NCBI GenBank assembly: GCA_019096155.1 | Contig: JAHCVI010000004.1 | Coordinates: forward strand, 1,860,001-1,924,000 | Direction of reading: 5' to 3' | Source of the DNA: Staphylotrichum longicolle | Taxonomy: Eukaryota; Ascomycota; Sordariomycetes; Sordariales; Chaetomiaceae | DNA: 64,000 nt | Shown: positions 55,264 to 64,000 of the stretch, piece after piece | Position numbering within the stretch: the first letter of the stretch is position 1 | How the letters are laid out: the number at the start of each line of letters is the position of its first letter | Position numbers and translations under genes: made by a program | The notes under the pieces: model-generated | Seen by the model: the letters and a program-made list of their open reading frames with translations, nothing else | The model's database searches: none | What the model was told of the DNA's origin: nothing

Positions 55264-57032
55264 CTTTCAAGTGAGTAACCGGGGTCGCAAAAAGCCCGAG
55301 TCGCGCTGTCGCAGGTGGTGTTGACGCAGTCTGCGTGAAGAGTCCGCAGATGGTTGAGTTGGCCAGGCCATCATGACTCCGCGAGGATATATACTTTGGG
55401 CACCTCCCAGATCTAACATGATCCTGAATAGGTGTGGTTGTTGGACCCCTTGTCCTTCCATCTTGTCCAAATGTTTGGACTTTTCCTGTGTTTCCAATAT
55501 TGATTCCACCCTGAAGATCCGGCATGTAAAGATCGCTGACCCGGGGCGCAACCCGGAATAGCCCCCGCCAAAGATTGTTCAACCGGCTGGCTCCCATCGA
55601 AGAAGGCCACATGGCGGCGGTGTGCTGCATGTTTCGGGCTGGCCTCCACGGAGCGGGCCCCAAGGAGCCGGGCCCGCGGATGCAGTGCCTGGTCATCCGA
55701 AGGAAACACAAAGAAATCCGTTGCATGGCATGTGCACGCCGGGACTCTGGAACCGCGTAGCTGGGCCATTCAAATGTCGCACAGCGGCCATGTTTGAGGT
55801 CTCACTTTTTAGAGTTGTCCCATCTCCTTTGTCCTTTGCTCCTCAAATCGGAAGACGGAGGTGCGGCCGCGGTGCCTCGTACAGGTTTAGGTCCTACAGA
55901 CTTGAACTGTAGGAAGAAGCCGAGATCTCTCCATGAGCCATGGCCAGCATCTGCCGAGATTAGATGCAGCAGTGAGCATTTAGGGGTGCCCGGTGTGCTG
56001 AACTCTTTGATCCCAGGAGATGAGGCTGGTTGTTGAAGAATTAGACAGCTGCATGATGATTGTGTTGTGTTTGTGGGAGTGGTGTATGAGCCATCTTCAA
56101 GCGCTCAAACAAACTAAACATAGGTACCTAGTGTGTTCCATTGGAGAGACAGTCCTAAACTTGAAGCGGCCAGTCGCACTGGCGCTGTTGCCCCTCCGAG
56201 TCGTTCGTGCTTTCCGATGATGTCGTTCCTGACAGCACAGAGAGCCATGCTGCCCCACCTTCGGGAAGGAGCCGTGACAAGGGTTTAATTTGCTCCACAT
56301 TTGATACGTGTAAGTACTATGCAAGATGAAACTTTGATGTGGTCCACCACAGAACCATCCGTGATCGCAAGAAAACGTGATATGCAACGAGAGTCCACGA
56401 GAGACACGAAAAACAACCTCTCACATCAGTCCACTTGATGATTTAGATGCAAGAAACTGCGGCACTCAAAGCCGGAAGAGTAAACTCACATCCCTTGTTG
56501 TCCTGGGCTGAAGAATGGTCGTTACGTGTATTTACGTTGGACTGGAAAGTTACAGTGGGGTCGGCCCTGACGGCCGTGTCCCCGGCCCGACGCCAAATGG
56601 AACATCGCCTCCCGAAACCGTGGAACCAACAGGGAAGAAGGACAGGGAGCCTCAGACTGGTCGTTGGGTAATGTGAACGTCAGGCAACAACTAAACACCA
56701 AATAAACTCCAGTGACAACAATCCGCCGCCAAATCTCATCTGCAATACCACCCGGCTGTATTTTGGGGGGAGACATCAAACACGCACATTTTCCGAACAC
56801 TTGACGAGATTGTTGAGGTTCCTCTCACCCGAATCCACCTTCAACACACTTCAGACAAAAGGACCTGCAGGTCGCCAGGTATATCCGACATCTCCCACTG
56901 CGACACTAAAAAGGTTTCTTTTTCCAAGGGGAATCAAAACAACCAAGAAGTCGGCAGCAAGGGAGCACACCAGGACAATCGCCGCTTTGCATTCTCGAGC
57001 GAGTGTGCGCTCTAGCAAAGCTCACCGCCACC
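55264..57032. other. Intergenic, no gene recognised
   Basis: 1.8 kb. Frames are short, overlap on both strands and show no intron-consistent extension. Presumably it holds the promoter of the flavoprotein-fusion gene. Confidence 0.5.
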
Positions 57033-58838
57033 ATGTCAGAAGCCTACCCCAGCCCGCAGCTGGTCGGGCTTGGCCGACAACTCGGGGCAGACCTGGCATC
57101 CTCGAGCACATCACTCAACCTTACCGAGGCACAGCGCCCGCGCTCGCTACATCTGCTGGTCGCCGCCAATGGCCCGCGAGATGTGGCCTTTGCCGAGGCC
57201 ATTACCGTCCGCCTGTCCAAAGACGCCCAGATCACCACCCGCGCCATCGTCGACGAGATGACCCACAGGCTAGCACAGGAGATTATAGTGCTCCAGAATC
57301 GAAGCCTGCGGAAAGGCCCTCCCGATGCCACATCCCCTAGGGACATTGAGGCCTGCCAGGCGCAGGCCTCGGAGCTGGTCGAGTGGGCCGATCTCCTCGT
57401 CCTGGCGCCCATCGACGCCGACAGCCTCGCCAAGATGATGTGCGGGATATCGGACACGCTACTGCTGGAGGTGCTGCGCAGTTGGGACGCCTCCAAGAGA
57501 ATTCTCATGATCCCCGGCATGAGCACCCAGATGTGGGAGAACCCGGTCACCAAGCGGCAGATGAGCAAGTTGCACCGCAAATGGGGCTGGATCCGCGTGA
57601 TGCCCCCCATCCTCTGGCACCACGACAAGAGCCCGCACCCCAAGCGCATCGTCGAGTGGGACGGCTTCAACGAGCTCCTCGGCATCATCAAGAACCAAGC
57701 CGACTTCCTCAAGCTCGGGCACGACATGGAGATCAGCGCCCAGCCCAGCACGCCCCCCGCCCTCCGCACCAAGGCCCAGAGCACACTCCCCCCGGAGATC
57801 TGGAGCATGATATTTGAGTTTACCAACGACTGGGAACTCGCCACCTGCCTCGGCATCTTCACCACTCTCGAAATGCCCACCGCCCAGGGCTGGCGGCGCG
57901 AGCCCAAAGACCCCAACGACCCCCTGCAAGTCTTCATGCACGACCTGGAATGGACCCTCCTCACCTCCAACACGCAGGCCGTGTGCGACAAGCTCGCGCA
58001 CGCGCCGCCGACCTTCCGCGACCTCTCGGCGCTGGCCGTGCACCTCATCTTCAAGTTCTCGCTCACGGGCGTGCTGACGTACATCGAGGCCAACCTCCCG
58101 CACATCTTCAAGTGCTTCGACGGCAAGACCATCCCGACCAAGGCGTCGGCCTACTACGGGCGCACGGCCATCCTCGACTGGTGGGCGCGCTCGCCGTCCT
58201 TCCTCGAGAAGCAGTACGGCGTCGAGGCGCTCAACCACGCCTCGGGCCACGGCTTCGTGCCCGTGCTCGAGTGGTGGCGCCGGTCCGGGCTGCCGCTGAA
58301 GTACGACGAGCAGGCGTTCGAGATGGCCTCGGCCAAGGGCCACGTGCACGTGCTCGAGTGGTGGCGCGAGGCGGGCATGCAGGACCCGAGCATCGTGCTG
58401 AAGCCGGGGCGGTCGCTGCTCGCGGCCGCGCAGTGGGGCCAGGTGGCCGTCGTGCGGTGGTGGGAGGAGAGCGGGGTGCCCGTGGGCCACCAGGACGCGG
58501 TGTGCAAGATGGCGAGCCGGTGGGGGCAGGTGAAAGTGCTGGATCTGTGGCGGCAGCTGAGGGGCGACGATAAGCTGCAGTTTGACAACCAGATCCTGAT
58601 CGAGGCGACGTACCACGCGCATATCCCGGTGCTGGAGTGGTGGCGCAAGTATGCGCACGGGGAGCTGCCGGGGATGGGCGGGCGCAAGGGGAGTCGCGTG
58701 GAGTACAAGACGATGGATGTGGAGGAGGCGCTGGAGGACTCGTTGGGGGATCAGACCAAGGTGAGGAGGTGGTGGGGCCAGAACGGGCTGAACTTGGGGC
58801 TCGGGACGAGCGAGTGGATGAAGATCCGGTCGTTGTAA
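57033..58838 (+). CDS. Flavoprotein-like (HFCD) domain fused to F-box-like and ankyrin-like repeats
   Basis: Single exon, 601 aa from MSEAYPSPQLVGLGRQ. Residues ~40-230 resemble the HFCD flavoprotein fold of phosphopantothenoylcysteine decarboxylase and Hal3: SELVEWADLLVLAPIDADSL, AKMMCGISDTLLLEVLRSWD, ILMIPGMSTQMWENPVTKRQ. The catalytic His (in HIELRRWAD of Hal3/PPCDC) is absent, and the Asn of PxMNxxMW is Ser (PGMSTQMW), so a decarboxylase role is unlikely. Residues ~255-285 (STLPPEIWSMIFEFTNDWEL) look like an F-box. The rest has ~33-residue ankyrin-like repeats with the signature VLEWWRxxG (FVPVLEWWRRSGLPL, HVHVLEWWREAGMQ, QVAVVRWWEESGVPV, HIPVLEWWRKYAHG). Role unknown; perhaps a flavin- or nucleotide-sensing adaptor. 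Confidence 0.75.
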   Translation: MSEAYPSPQLVGLGRQLGADLASSSTSLNLTEAQRPRSLHLLVAANGPRDVAFAEAITVRLSKDAQITTRAIVDEMTHRLAQEIIVLQNRSLRKGPPDATSPRDIEACQAQASELVEWADLLVLAPIDADSLAKMMCGISDTLLLEVLRSWDASKRILMIPGMSTQMWENPVTKRQMSKLHRKWGWIRVMPPILWHHDKSPHPKRIVEWDGFNELLGIIKNQADFLKLGHDMEISAQPSTPPALRTKAQSTLPPEIWSMIFEFTNDWELATCLGIFTTLEMPTAQGWRREPKDPNDPLQVFMHDLEWTLLTSNTQAVCDKLAHAPPTFRDLSALAVHLIFKFSLTGVLTYIEANLPHIFKCFDGKTIPTKASAYYGRTAILDWWARSPSFLEKQYGVEALNHASGHGFVPVLEWWRRSGLPLKYDEQAFEMASAKGHVHVLEWWREAGMQDPSIVLKPGRSLLAAAQWGQVAVVRWWEESGVPVGHQDAVCKMASRWGQVKVLDLWRQLRGDDKLQFDNQILIEATYHAHIPVLEWWRKYAHGELPGMGGRKGSRVEYKTMDVEEALEDSLGDQTKVRRWWGQNGLNLGLGTSEWMKIRSL

Positions 58839-59049
58839 GGGACCAGTATGAGAGGAGTCCTTGTTGGAGGGCGGTAGTCTGGGAATCGGGTCGCGGTTGG
58901 GAATTTGGGAAATGGGCTTGCTAGGTCAGGGAATATGGTTATGATACCGGGGTCGGCGTTCACTGAACCGCAGGGAATGGGACTGAACAATGGTTTATAT
59001 TGGTAACGCCGGGGGTATCTTTAAAAAAGCAATAACTCAACGACTCTAA

Positions 59050-59693
59050 TCAAGCAAACTTGGCCGGATTGCTGGGTATCATCCTCCTCAAGACGTCAAT
59101 CTGCCGTGCCAGCCCCTTGTTCTTCAGCTCGGCCACGCCCCTCTTGTCCGTCCTCCGCATCCCGTTGGAAAAGACGACCGTAAAGTCGGGCACCACCTCG
59201 CCGGCAGCAATCTCGGTATGCGGCGTAAGTGTGCAGTGCTATGATCCCTCCACATTAGCATCGCCATCTCTGATTCACACTGCCAATGGTTGCCAGTACT
59301 AACCTTGCCAATCACCGCCCCTGCCCCAACCCGCGCCCCAACGCCCACCACCGTGCCCTCCCCAATGACCGTCTCCCCGGCCTCGATCGCCGCGCCGACC
59401 TCGACGACCACGTAGTCGCCCAGCGTGACGGCGGCCTCGGTGATGCGGCCGGAGGTGCCGATGGCGCCGAGGGTGGCGCGCTCGTGCACGACACAGCGGC
59501 GGCCGACGGTGAGGCGCCCCGCGAGCGAGTCGAGGCGGGCGCGCGGGTGCACGACGCTCTCGCTGTGAATGGCAATCGGGTGCGTGCCCGTCAGCACGGC
59601 CGAGTCGGCGATGGTGATGGACGAGGAGAAGTGCACGGGGGGCTTGGGGCCGGAAGAGACCGGGGGGAGGATGGAGTGGCGTTTGGAGGACAT
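59050..59693 (-). CDS. Dynactin subunit p27 (DCTN6-like)
   Basis: Exons 59693-59304 and 59238-59050 (65-nt intron) give 192 aa. The protein is a left-handed beta-helix of hexapeptide repeats (VHFSSSITIADSAVLTGTHP, GRRCVVHERATLGAIGTSGR, GDYVVVEVGAAIEAGETVIG, GVGARVGAGAVIGKH), followed by a short C-terminal segment (IAAGEVVPDFTVVFSNGMRR). This matches the p27 subunit of the pointed-end complex of dynactin. That complex helps dynein load and nuclear/vesicle transport in hyphae. It is divergent from the complex I gene, with 438 bp between starts. Confidence 0.85.
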
Positions 59694-60131
59694 GTCGTTT
59701 TCTTTTTCTGTTTTTGTTTCGGAGGAGGTAGTGTGACTGAGTTAGGGAGGTGCTGGTGGTGGTTGATCGGACATTGTTGACGAGCTGGCGCCAACTTAGG
59801 TGGTGACAATTCGAGCTGTCCTTCGTACGGACAGCTAGAACGCGCCGCGCGACGAGTTGGGAGCTGGTTCGAAATCCAAATCCGAGAGCTTGCTTTCCCC
59901 ACACTGCGTCAGCGGGTCTTGGCAATTGCCGCCACAAAGTGACCCGCCACACCTGGAGCTGCCAGCCAATCAGTGCTCTCCCGAAACCAAACCTCAGAAA
60001 GACGCTCAATCGGTGCATCGTCGCTCCATCGCCCACGGCCAACTTCAGCCCGCCCACGAACCCCGACAGTCTTCCGGCCCCGGCCAATTGGCATCACACA
60101 CCTCTGCTCCGCCGGGCAGGGACCTTTCGCC
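59694..60131. promoter_or_regulatory. Divergent promoter between dynactin p27 and complex I 51 kDa genes
   Basis: 438 bp with no coding frame; it should contain both promoters. No clear TATA box. Confidence 0.45.
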
Positions 60132-61779
60132 ATGTTGTCACGCACTGCGGCGCCGACCAAGGCGTCGGCAAGGACGCTCTCCAATGCCGTTTCCACTGCT
60201 GCCGCGACCACCACACAATGTCGCTCCTTCGCGACCGTCCAGGACCCCAACGCCGCCACCGTCCGCACCTACGGCGGCCTGCGCGACCAGGACCGCATCT
60301 TCCAGAACCTCTACGGCCGCTTCCCGCCCGACCTCAAGAGCGCCAAGAAGATGGGCGACTGGCACAAGACCAAGGAGATCATCCTCAAGGGCCACGACTG
60401 GATCATCGGCGAGATCAAGGCCTCCGGCCTGCGCGGGCGCGGTGGTGCCGGTTTCCCCTCTGGTCTGAAATGGGTGTGTACTCTCTGGCAATGGATCTGA
60501 AGGAAAGGGAGACGTGTCTCAATTGGACCCTGGCTGACCAACCCTCCCCCGCACAGTCGTTCATGAACTTCAAGGACTGGGACAAGGACAACAAGCCGAG
60601 ATACCTCGTGGTCAACGCCGACGAGGGTGAGCCCGGTACCTGCAAGGACCGCGAGATCATGCGCAAGGACCCCCACAAGCTGGTCGAGGGCTGCTTGGTT
60701 GCTGGCCGCGCCATGAACGCCACCGCCGCCTACATCTACATCCGTGGCGAGTTCATCCACGAGGCTGCCGTACTGCAAAACGCCATCAACGAGGCGTACG
60801 CTGAGGGCCTGATCGGCAAGAACGCCTGCGGCTCCGGCTACGACTTTGACGTCTACGTCCACCGCGGTGGCGGTGCCTACGTGTGCGGCGAGGAGACCAG
60901 CTTGATCGAGTCGCTCGAGGGCAAGGCCGGCAAGCCGCGTCTCAAGCCTCCCTTCCCCGCTGCCGTCGGTCTGTTTGGCTGCCCCTCCACCGTCGCCAAC
61001 GTCGAGACTGTTGCCGTGGCGCCCACCATCTGTCGCCGCGGCGGCAACTGGTTCGCCAGCTTCGGCCGTGAGCGCAACCAGGGCACCAAGCTCTTCTGCA
61101 TCAGCGGCCACGTCAACAACCCCGTCACCGTCGAGGAGGAGATGAGCATCCCGATGCGCGAGCTCATCGACAAGCACTGCGGCGGCGTGCGCGGCGGCTG
61201 GGACAACTTGCTGGCCGTCATCCCCGGCGGCTCGTCGACGCCCATCCTGCCCAAGCACATTTGCGACGACCAGCTGATGGACTTTGACGCCCTCAAGGAC
61301 AGCCAGTCGGGTCTGGGCACCGCCGCCGTCATCGTCATGGACAAGAGCACCGACGTCGTCCGCGCCATCTCCCGCCTCAGCCACTTCTACCGCCACGAGT
61401 CGTGCGGCCAGTGCACCCCCTGCCGCGAGGGCAGCAAGTGGACCGAGCAGATCATGCAGCGCTTCGAGAAGGGCATGGGCCGCGAGCGCGAGATCGACAT
61501 GCTGCAGGAGCTGACCAAGCAGGTCGAGGGCCACACCATTTGCGGTAGGTTTTGTACCCTCTTCTATGCCTCCCTTTTTAGAACGATGCTGACTGACATA
61601 ACCTTTTAGCCCTTGGCGAGGCCTTCGCCTGGCCCATCCAGGGTCTGATCCGCCACTTCCGCCCCGAGCTCGAGGCCCGCATGCAAAAGTTCGCCCAGGA
61701 GACCGGCGGCGAGGCCCTGGCTGGCGGCTGGAACCACGATGCGAAGGTGCAGGGCAAGCTGGTCTCTCCTGGCATGTAA
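60132..61779 (+). CDS. nuo51: NADH-ubiquinone oxidoreductase 51 kDa subunit, complex I (NDUFV1/nuo-51 type)
   Basis: Exons 60132-60473, 60557-61544 and 61610-61779 give 499 aa with no break. A mitochondrial presequence (MLSRTAAPTKASARTLSNAV...SFATVQ) is cleaved on import. The FMN/NADH site is RGRGGAGFPSGLKW and YLVVNADEGEPGTCKDREIM. The [4Fe-4S] N3 cluster is CGQCTPCREG plus the later Cys in GHTICALGEAFAWP; the intron lies after that TGC codon. It oxidises NADH and passes electrons via FMN and N3 in the matrix arm of complex I. Confidence 0.96.
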
Positions 61780-62342
61780 AAAACGGGTGAGTGGTCTGGA
61801 TGATGGCGAGTGATAGATTGGAGGGCGGTGGATGATGTTGCGTGTGTACATAGGCCTACTTTGACGTAGAGTGCCCTCGGGCTGTACTTGTTTACTTTGT
61901 GTCGAATCAGGCCAGAGGAGATCCAAAGATGTGTGTGCTTTGGCAATGTGGTTGCAGAGTGTGGAATGATCTGGGGAAGCGCCTTGCGAAATGCCAGGCC
62001 AAGCAAGACTTGGCCAATGGGTTCGACATGCTTGCCGCGGCTCGTTGACTGGATTGTCGAGGGCGAGGCTGCGGTGTTACCACCACTCATTCGCTGCACC
62101 GCCACCGCCCTCTTGCACTCATGCAGGAGGGCAGACTGCGGGTTTTTGACCTGCCACGTCGGGTCGGGCGTTCTCAACTGGCTTTCTACCTTCCTGAGTT
62201 TATTGACGACAGTTGCGCGCTTGTGCTGTCTTTCTCTTTTCATTTGCGTTGCTGGCAACTACTTTGCTCTGCTGCAGAGCTTCAATCTTTTGCCCACCCC
62301 TTATCTTGATCGTGGAGTCGAGCTGCCGCTACCAACTGCGCA
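61780..62342. other. Intergenic between complex I subunit and STAND-type gene
   Basis: 563 bp, both genes on the + strand. No gene recognised; the promoter of the 62343 gene is expected here. Confidence 0.45.
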
Positions 62343-64000
62343 ATGGCAGAAGTCCTCGGCGTCGTGGCCAGCGGCATCGCGGTCACACAAGGGGCGCAGA
62401 CGCTAGGGGGGATCGTCTTGTCCTTGTCACGGCTTTGGAGGGACGTGAGAGACGTCCCAAACACGATACGGTACATGCTCGAAGAGCTCGAGGACGCGGA
62501 GGCAGTCATCTCCATCATCGAAACCGAGTGGGGGTCCCCCGAGTCGGGCACGACGCCCCTGACCAGCCTGCACTGTCTTACCATCCAGCGTTGCCGCCAA
62601 GCTCACAAAGACCTGGGTGATCTGGTCGAGGATCTCCGCGCCGATATCGCTTCGTCAAGAAGGCGGAAAAAGCTGGTTGCGAGTGTCAAGGTGGCGTTAA
62701 AGAAGGATACGCTTGAGGCGTATGAGCGGCGCCTACAGAGGGCGCTGAGGTTTCTGGATTCGGTTGTTCAGTTACACATGGCGTAAGTGAGCATCTAACG
62801 ACGGAATGGTCGTGTCTTAACCGTTATTCCAGATCCTCCATCAAACAACAATCTGACCTGATAGCTGTCAAGGTTACAGAGGCTCTGTCTTCGAAGGCCA
62901 TTCTCAATACTACAACGCAGGACACAAGTTCCCGGAGTGTGGAAGAAGTTAATGACGAAGAGGAAAAAGCTCTTCCGTCTTCCTCGAACGAGTCTGCCTG
63001 GAGACGACGTACCGTGCGGAAACAGAGAAATTACCGCTATTCCAGCATGCTTCTTGGGTCCCTAGGTTTAGAGTTGTGTGAGGTGGAAGAGAGTGTAGGC
63101 AAAGGGAGCGCCTCGCCCTCCACTTGTAAGTCATGTGTCTTCCAAGCATGTCGTTGCGTCTCACTTCACTTACCCATCCGCAATCAAGGCTGCACGTTGC
63201 GCGTTGCGCCTCCTCGCTGGTTGCTGAACAAGTTTTGGGAGATCCGGATCTCGCGCTCATACTCTGGTTGGCAAACCTTCTTCAGGCCCTATATGATTAT
63301 ACCAGAGGATTCCGAAGTCTTTGACGTAATAGAAAATGGGACGTTTGACAGTTTGTTGGAGCTGTTTGACAAAGGGCTTGCATCACCATACTCTGTCGAC
63401 GGAATTATGGGCTATACTCTTGTTGACGTGAGTGATACGCATCTCGATCGGGAACATAGAATACTTATCTGACAGTTTGGTCCAAAAAGTGGGTTTTGGG
63501 GTGTCGGTCCGAGTTTCTCGGGCCGCTGTTGCAGTTGGGCCTTGAAGATTTTGGGCGAGGTACTTATCTCATGCTGCCGGCTTATTTTTATGACACCAGC
63601 AACCAAACCGGTGAAGCTCACGAAATGGCTGTTCATCGACTACTCCTTTCTCATGGAGTTTACAACAGAACGGCAACCCGGACGACTTATGCAGTCCGAG
63701 CGCGCATGATGAGGAGCGCTCAAGTCTTCGACTGGTTTTTAGCCAACCGATTCCCAGATTTTTATCAGTGGCCGGTAGAACACCGCATGAAGGTCCTTGA
63801 CCTCCCTGGTGCCTTGTTACTGCACCATCAGGCGGTCAGCCGAATCTTCCGGCCCCAAGGCGGCTTCCATACAGACGACCTCCGCCACCGGATTCCTTCG
63901 ACTGGGCAGACCGTTTTCGAACGAATTACCGAGGCCTACTTTTGGGTAAAGTATAGTGGTTTGTTGGACAGTGCAGCTTACAATCCAACGCATCCATTTG
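62343..64000 (+). CDS. STAND-type fungal protein (N-terminal domain, ankyrin-family C-terminus), truncated by window edge
   Basis: Starts MAEVLGVVASGIAVTQGAQTLGGIVLSLSRLW, the fungal STAND/NACHT-associated N-terminal helical domain, continued by VRDVPNTIRYMLEELEDAEA. Intron 62783-62832 (GTAAGT...CAG, 50 nt) is in phase. Exon 2 carries SSIKQQSDLIAVKVTEALSS and then the conserved RVAPPRWLLNKFWEIRISRS, SEVFDVIENGTFDSLLELFD, GLASPYSVDGIMGYTL block, typical of the linker before ankyrin repeats. A donor follows TLVD at 63429-63430, and acceptor CAG at about 63472-63474 restarts protein, but the phase does not match the following good frame (KKWVLGCRSEFLGPLLQLGL). One base is off. The reading continues past the last base, so C-terminal repeats are missing. 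Possible non-self sensor. Confidence 0.65.

Noticed and set aside
57459..58658. 399-codon minus-strand frame opposite the flavoprotein-fusion gene
   Set aside because: Antisense shadow with His/Arg/Pro-rich composition.
1..64000. Repeat-induced point mutation (RIP) signature as the reason for broken genes
   Set aside because: The breaks are indels, not C-to-T/G-to-A transitions, and the broken genes keep high GC. RIP was judged by eye only.
1..64000. CRISPR array, bacterial operon features or phage elements
   Set aside because: None seen; gene structure is fungal nuclear.

Overview
The window is nuclear DNA of a filamentous ascomycete. Genes carry one to five short introns (mostly 44-110 nt, GT...AG). 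The gene content fits a Sordariomycete, probably Sordariales/Chaetomiaceae: a GH74 xyloglucanase with a fungal CBM1, HeLo-domain and STAND-type ankyrin proteins, LysM secreted proteins, HIR1, MAK5, TRM7 and the 51 kDa subunit of complex I. The taxon is inferred from family content, not from any match. I see no rRNA, no convincing tRNA, no CRISPR array and no intact transposon.

Layout. 1-2100: no gene seen. 2101-3655 (+): GPI mannosyltransferase 2 (GPI18/PIG-V type). 3937-4944 (-): multi-pass membrane protein. 6131-7970 (+): F-box/ankyrin protein. 8242-9865 (-): SRPK-like kinase with six exons. 10142-13562 (-): GH2 beta-galactosidase. 14768-17497 (+): secreted GH74 xyloglucanase with CBM1, divergent from the galactosidase. 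17889-18745 (-): unknown protein. 19664-20092 (+): Gag-like fragment. 21100-22390 (+): secreted protein with four LysM domains.

22594-34276 is an accessory-looking block. It holds a HeLo-pseudokinase protein (-), a kinase followed by a long ankyrin region (+, probably one gene of about 1487 aa), a second ankyrin protein (-) and a fungal multi-pass membrane protein (+). HeLo, kinase and ankyrin modules are typical of fungal non-self recognition and regulated cell death, so this block is the best candidate for an unusual system. A STAND-type ankyrin protein is cut by the right edge (62343 onward).

35312-38783 (-): HIR1 histone chaperone subunit, with several frame breaks. 39761-40404 (-): lysine-rich H1-like protein. 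42108-43802 (+): methionine aminopeptidase 2. 45683-47369 (+): secreted SBP56-like beta-propeller. 48893-49593 (+): GNAT acetyltransferase. 49651-50907 (-): TRM7. 51578-53971 (+): MAK5 DEAD-box helicase. 54196-55149 (-): unknown protein. 57033-58838 (+): flavoprotein-like/F-box/ankyrin-like fusion. 59050-59693 (-): dynactin p27. 60132-61779 (+): complex I 51 kDa subunit.

A recurring oddity is that several otherwise good genes (GPI18, the F-box/ankyrin gene, the ankyrin gene at 29809-31996, HIR1, MAP2) have one-base frame breaks. Many are repaired by a single base added to a short homopolymer. That pattern suggests base-calling or assembly indels more than real pseudogenes. Many other genes splice to perfectly open frames, which supports the exon coordinates given.
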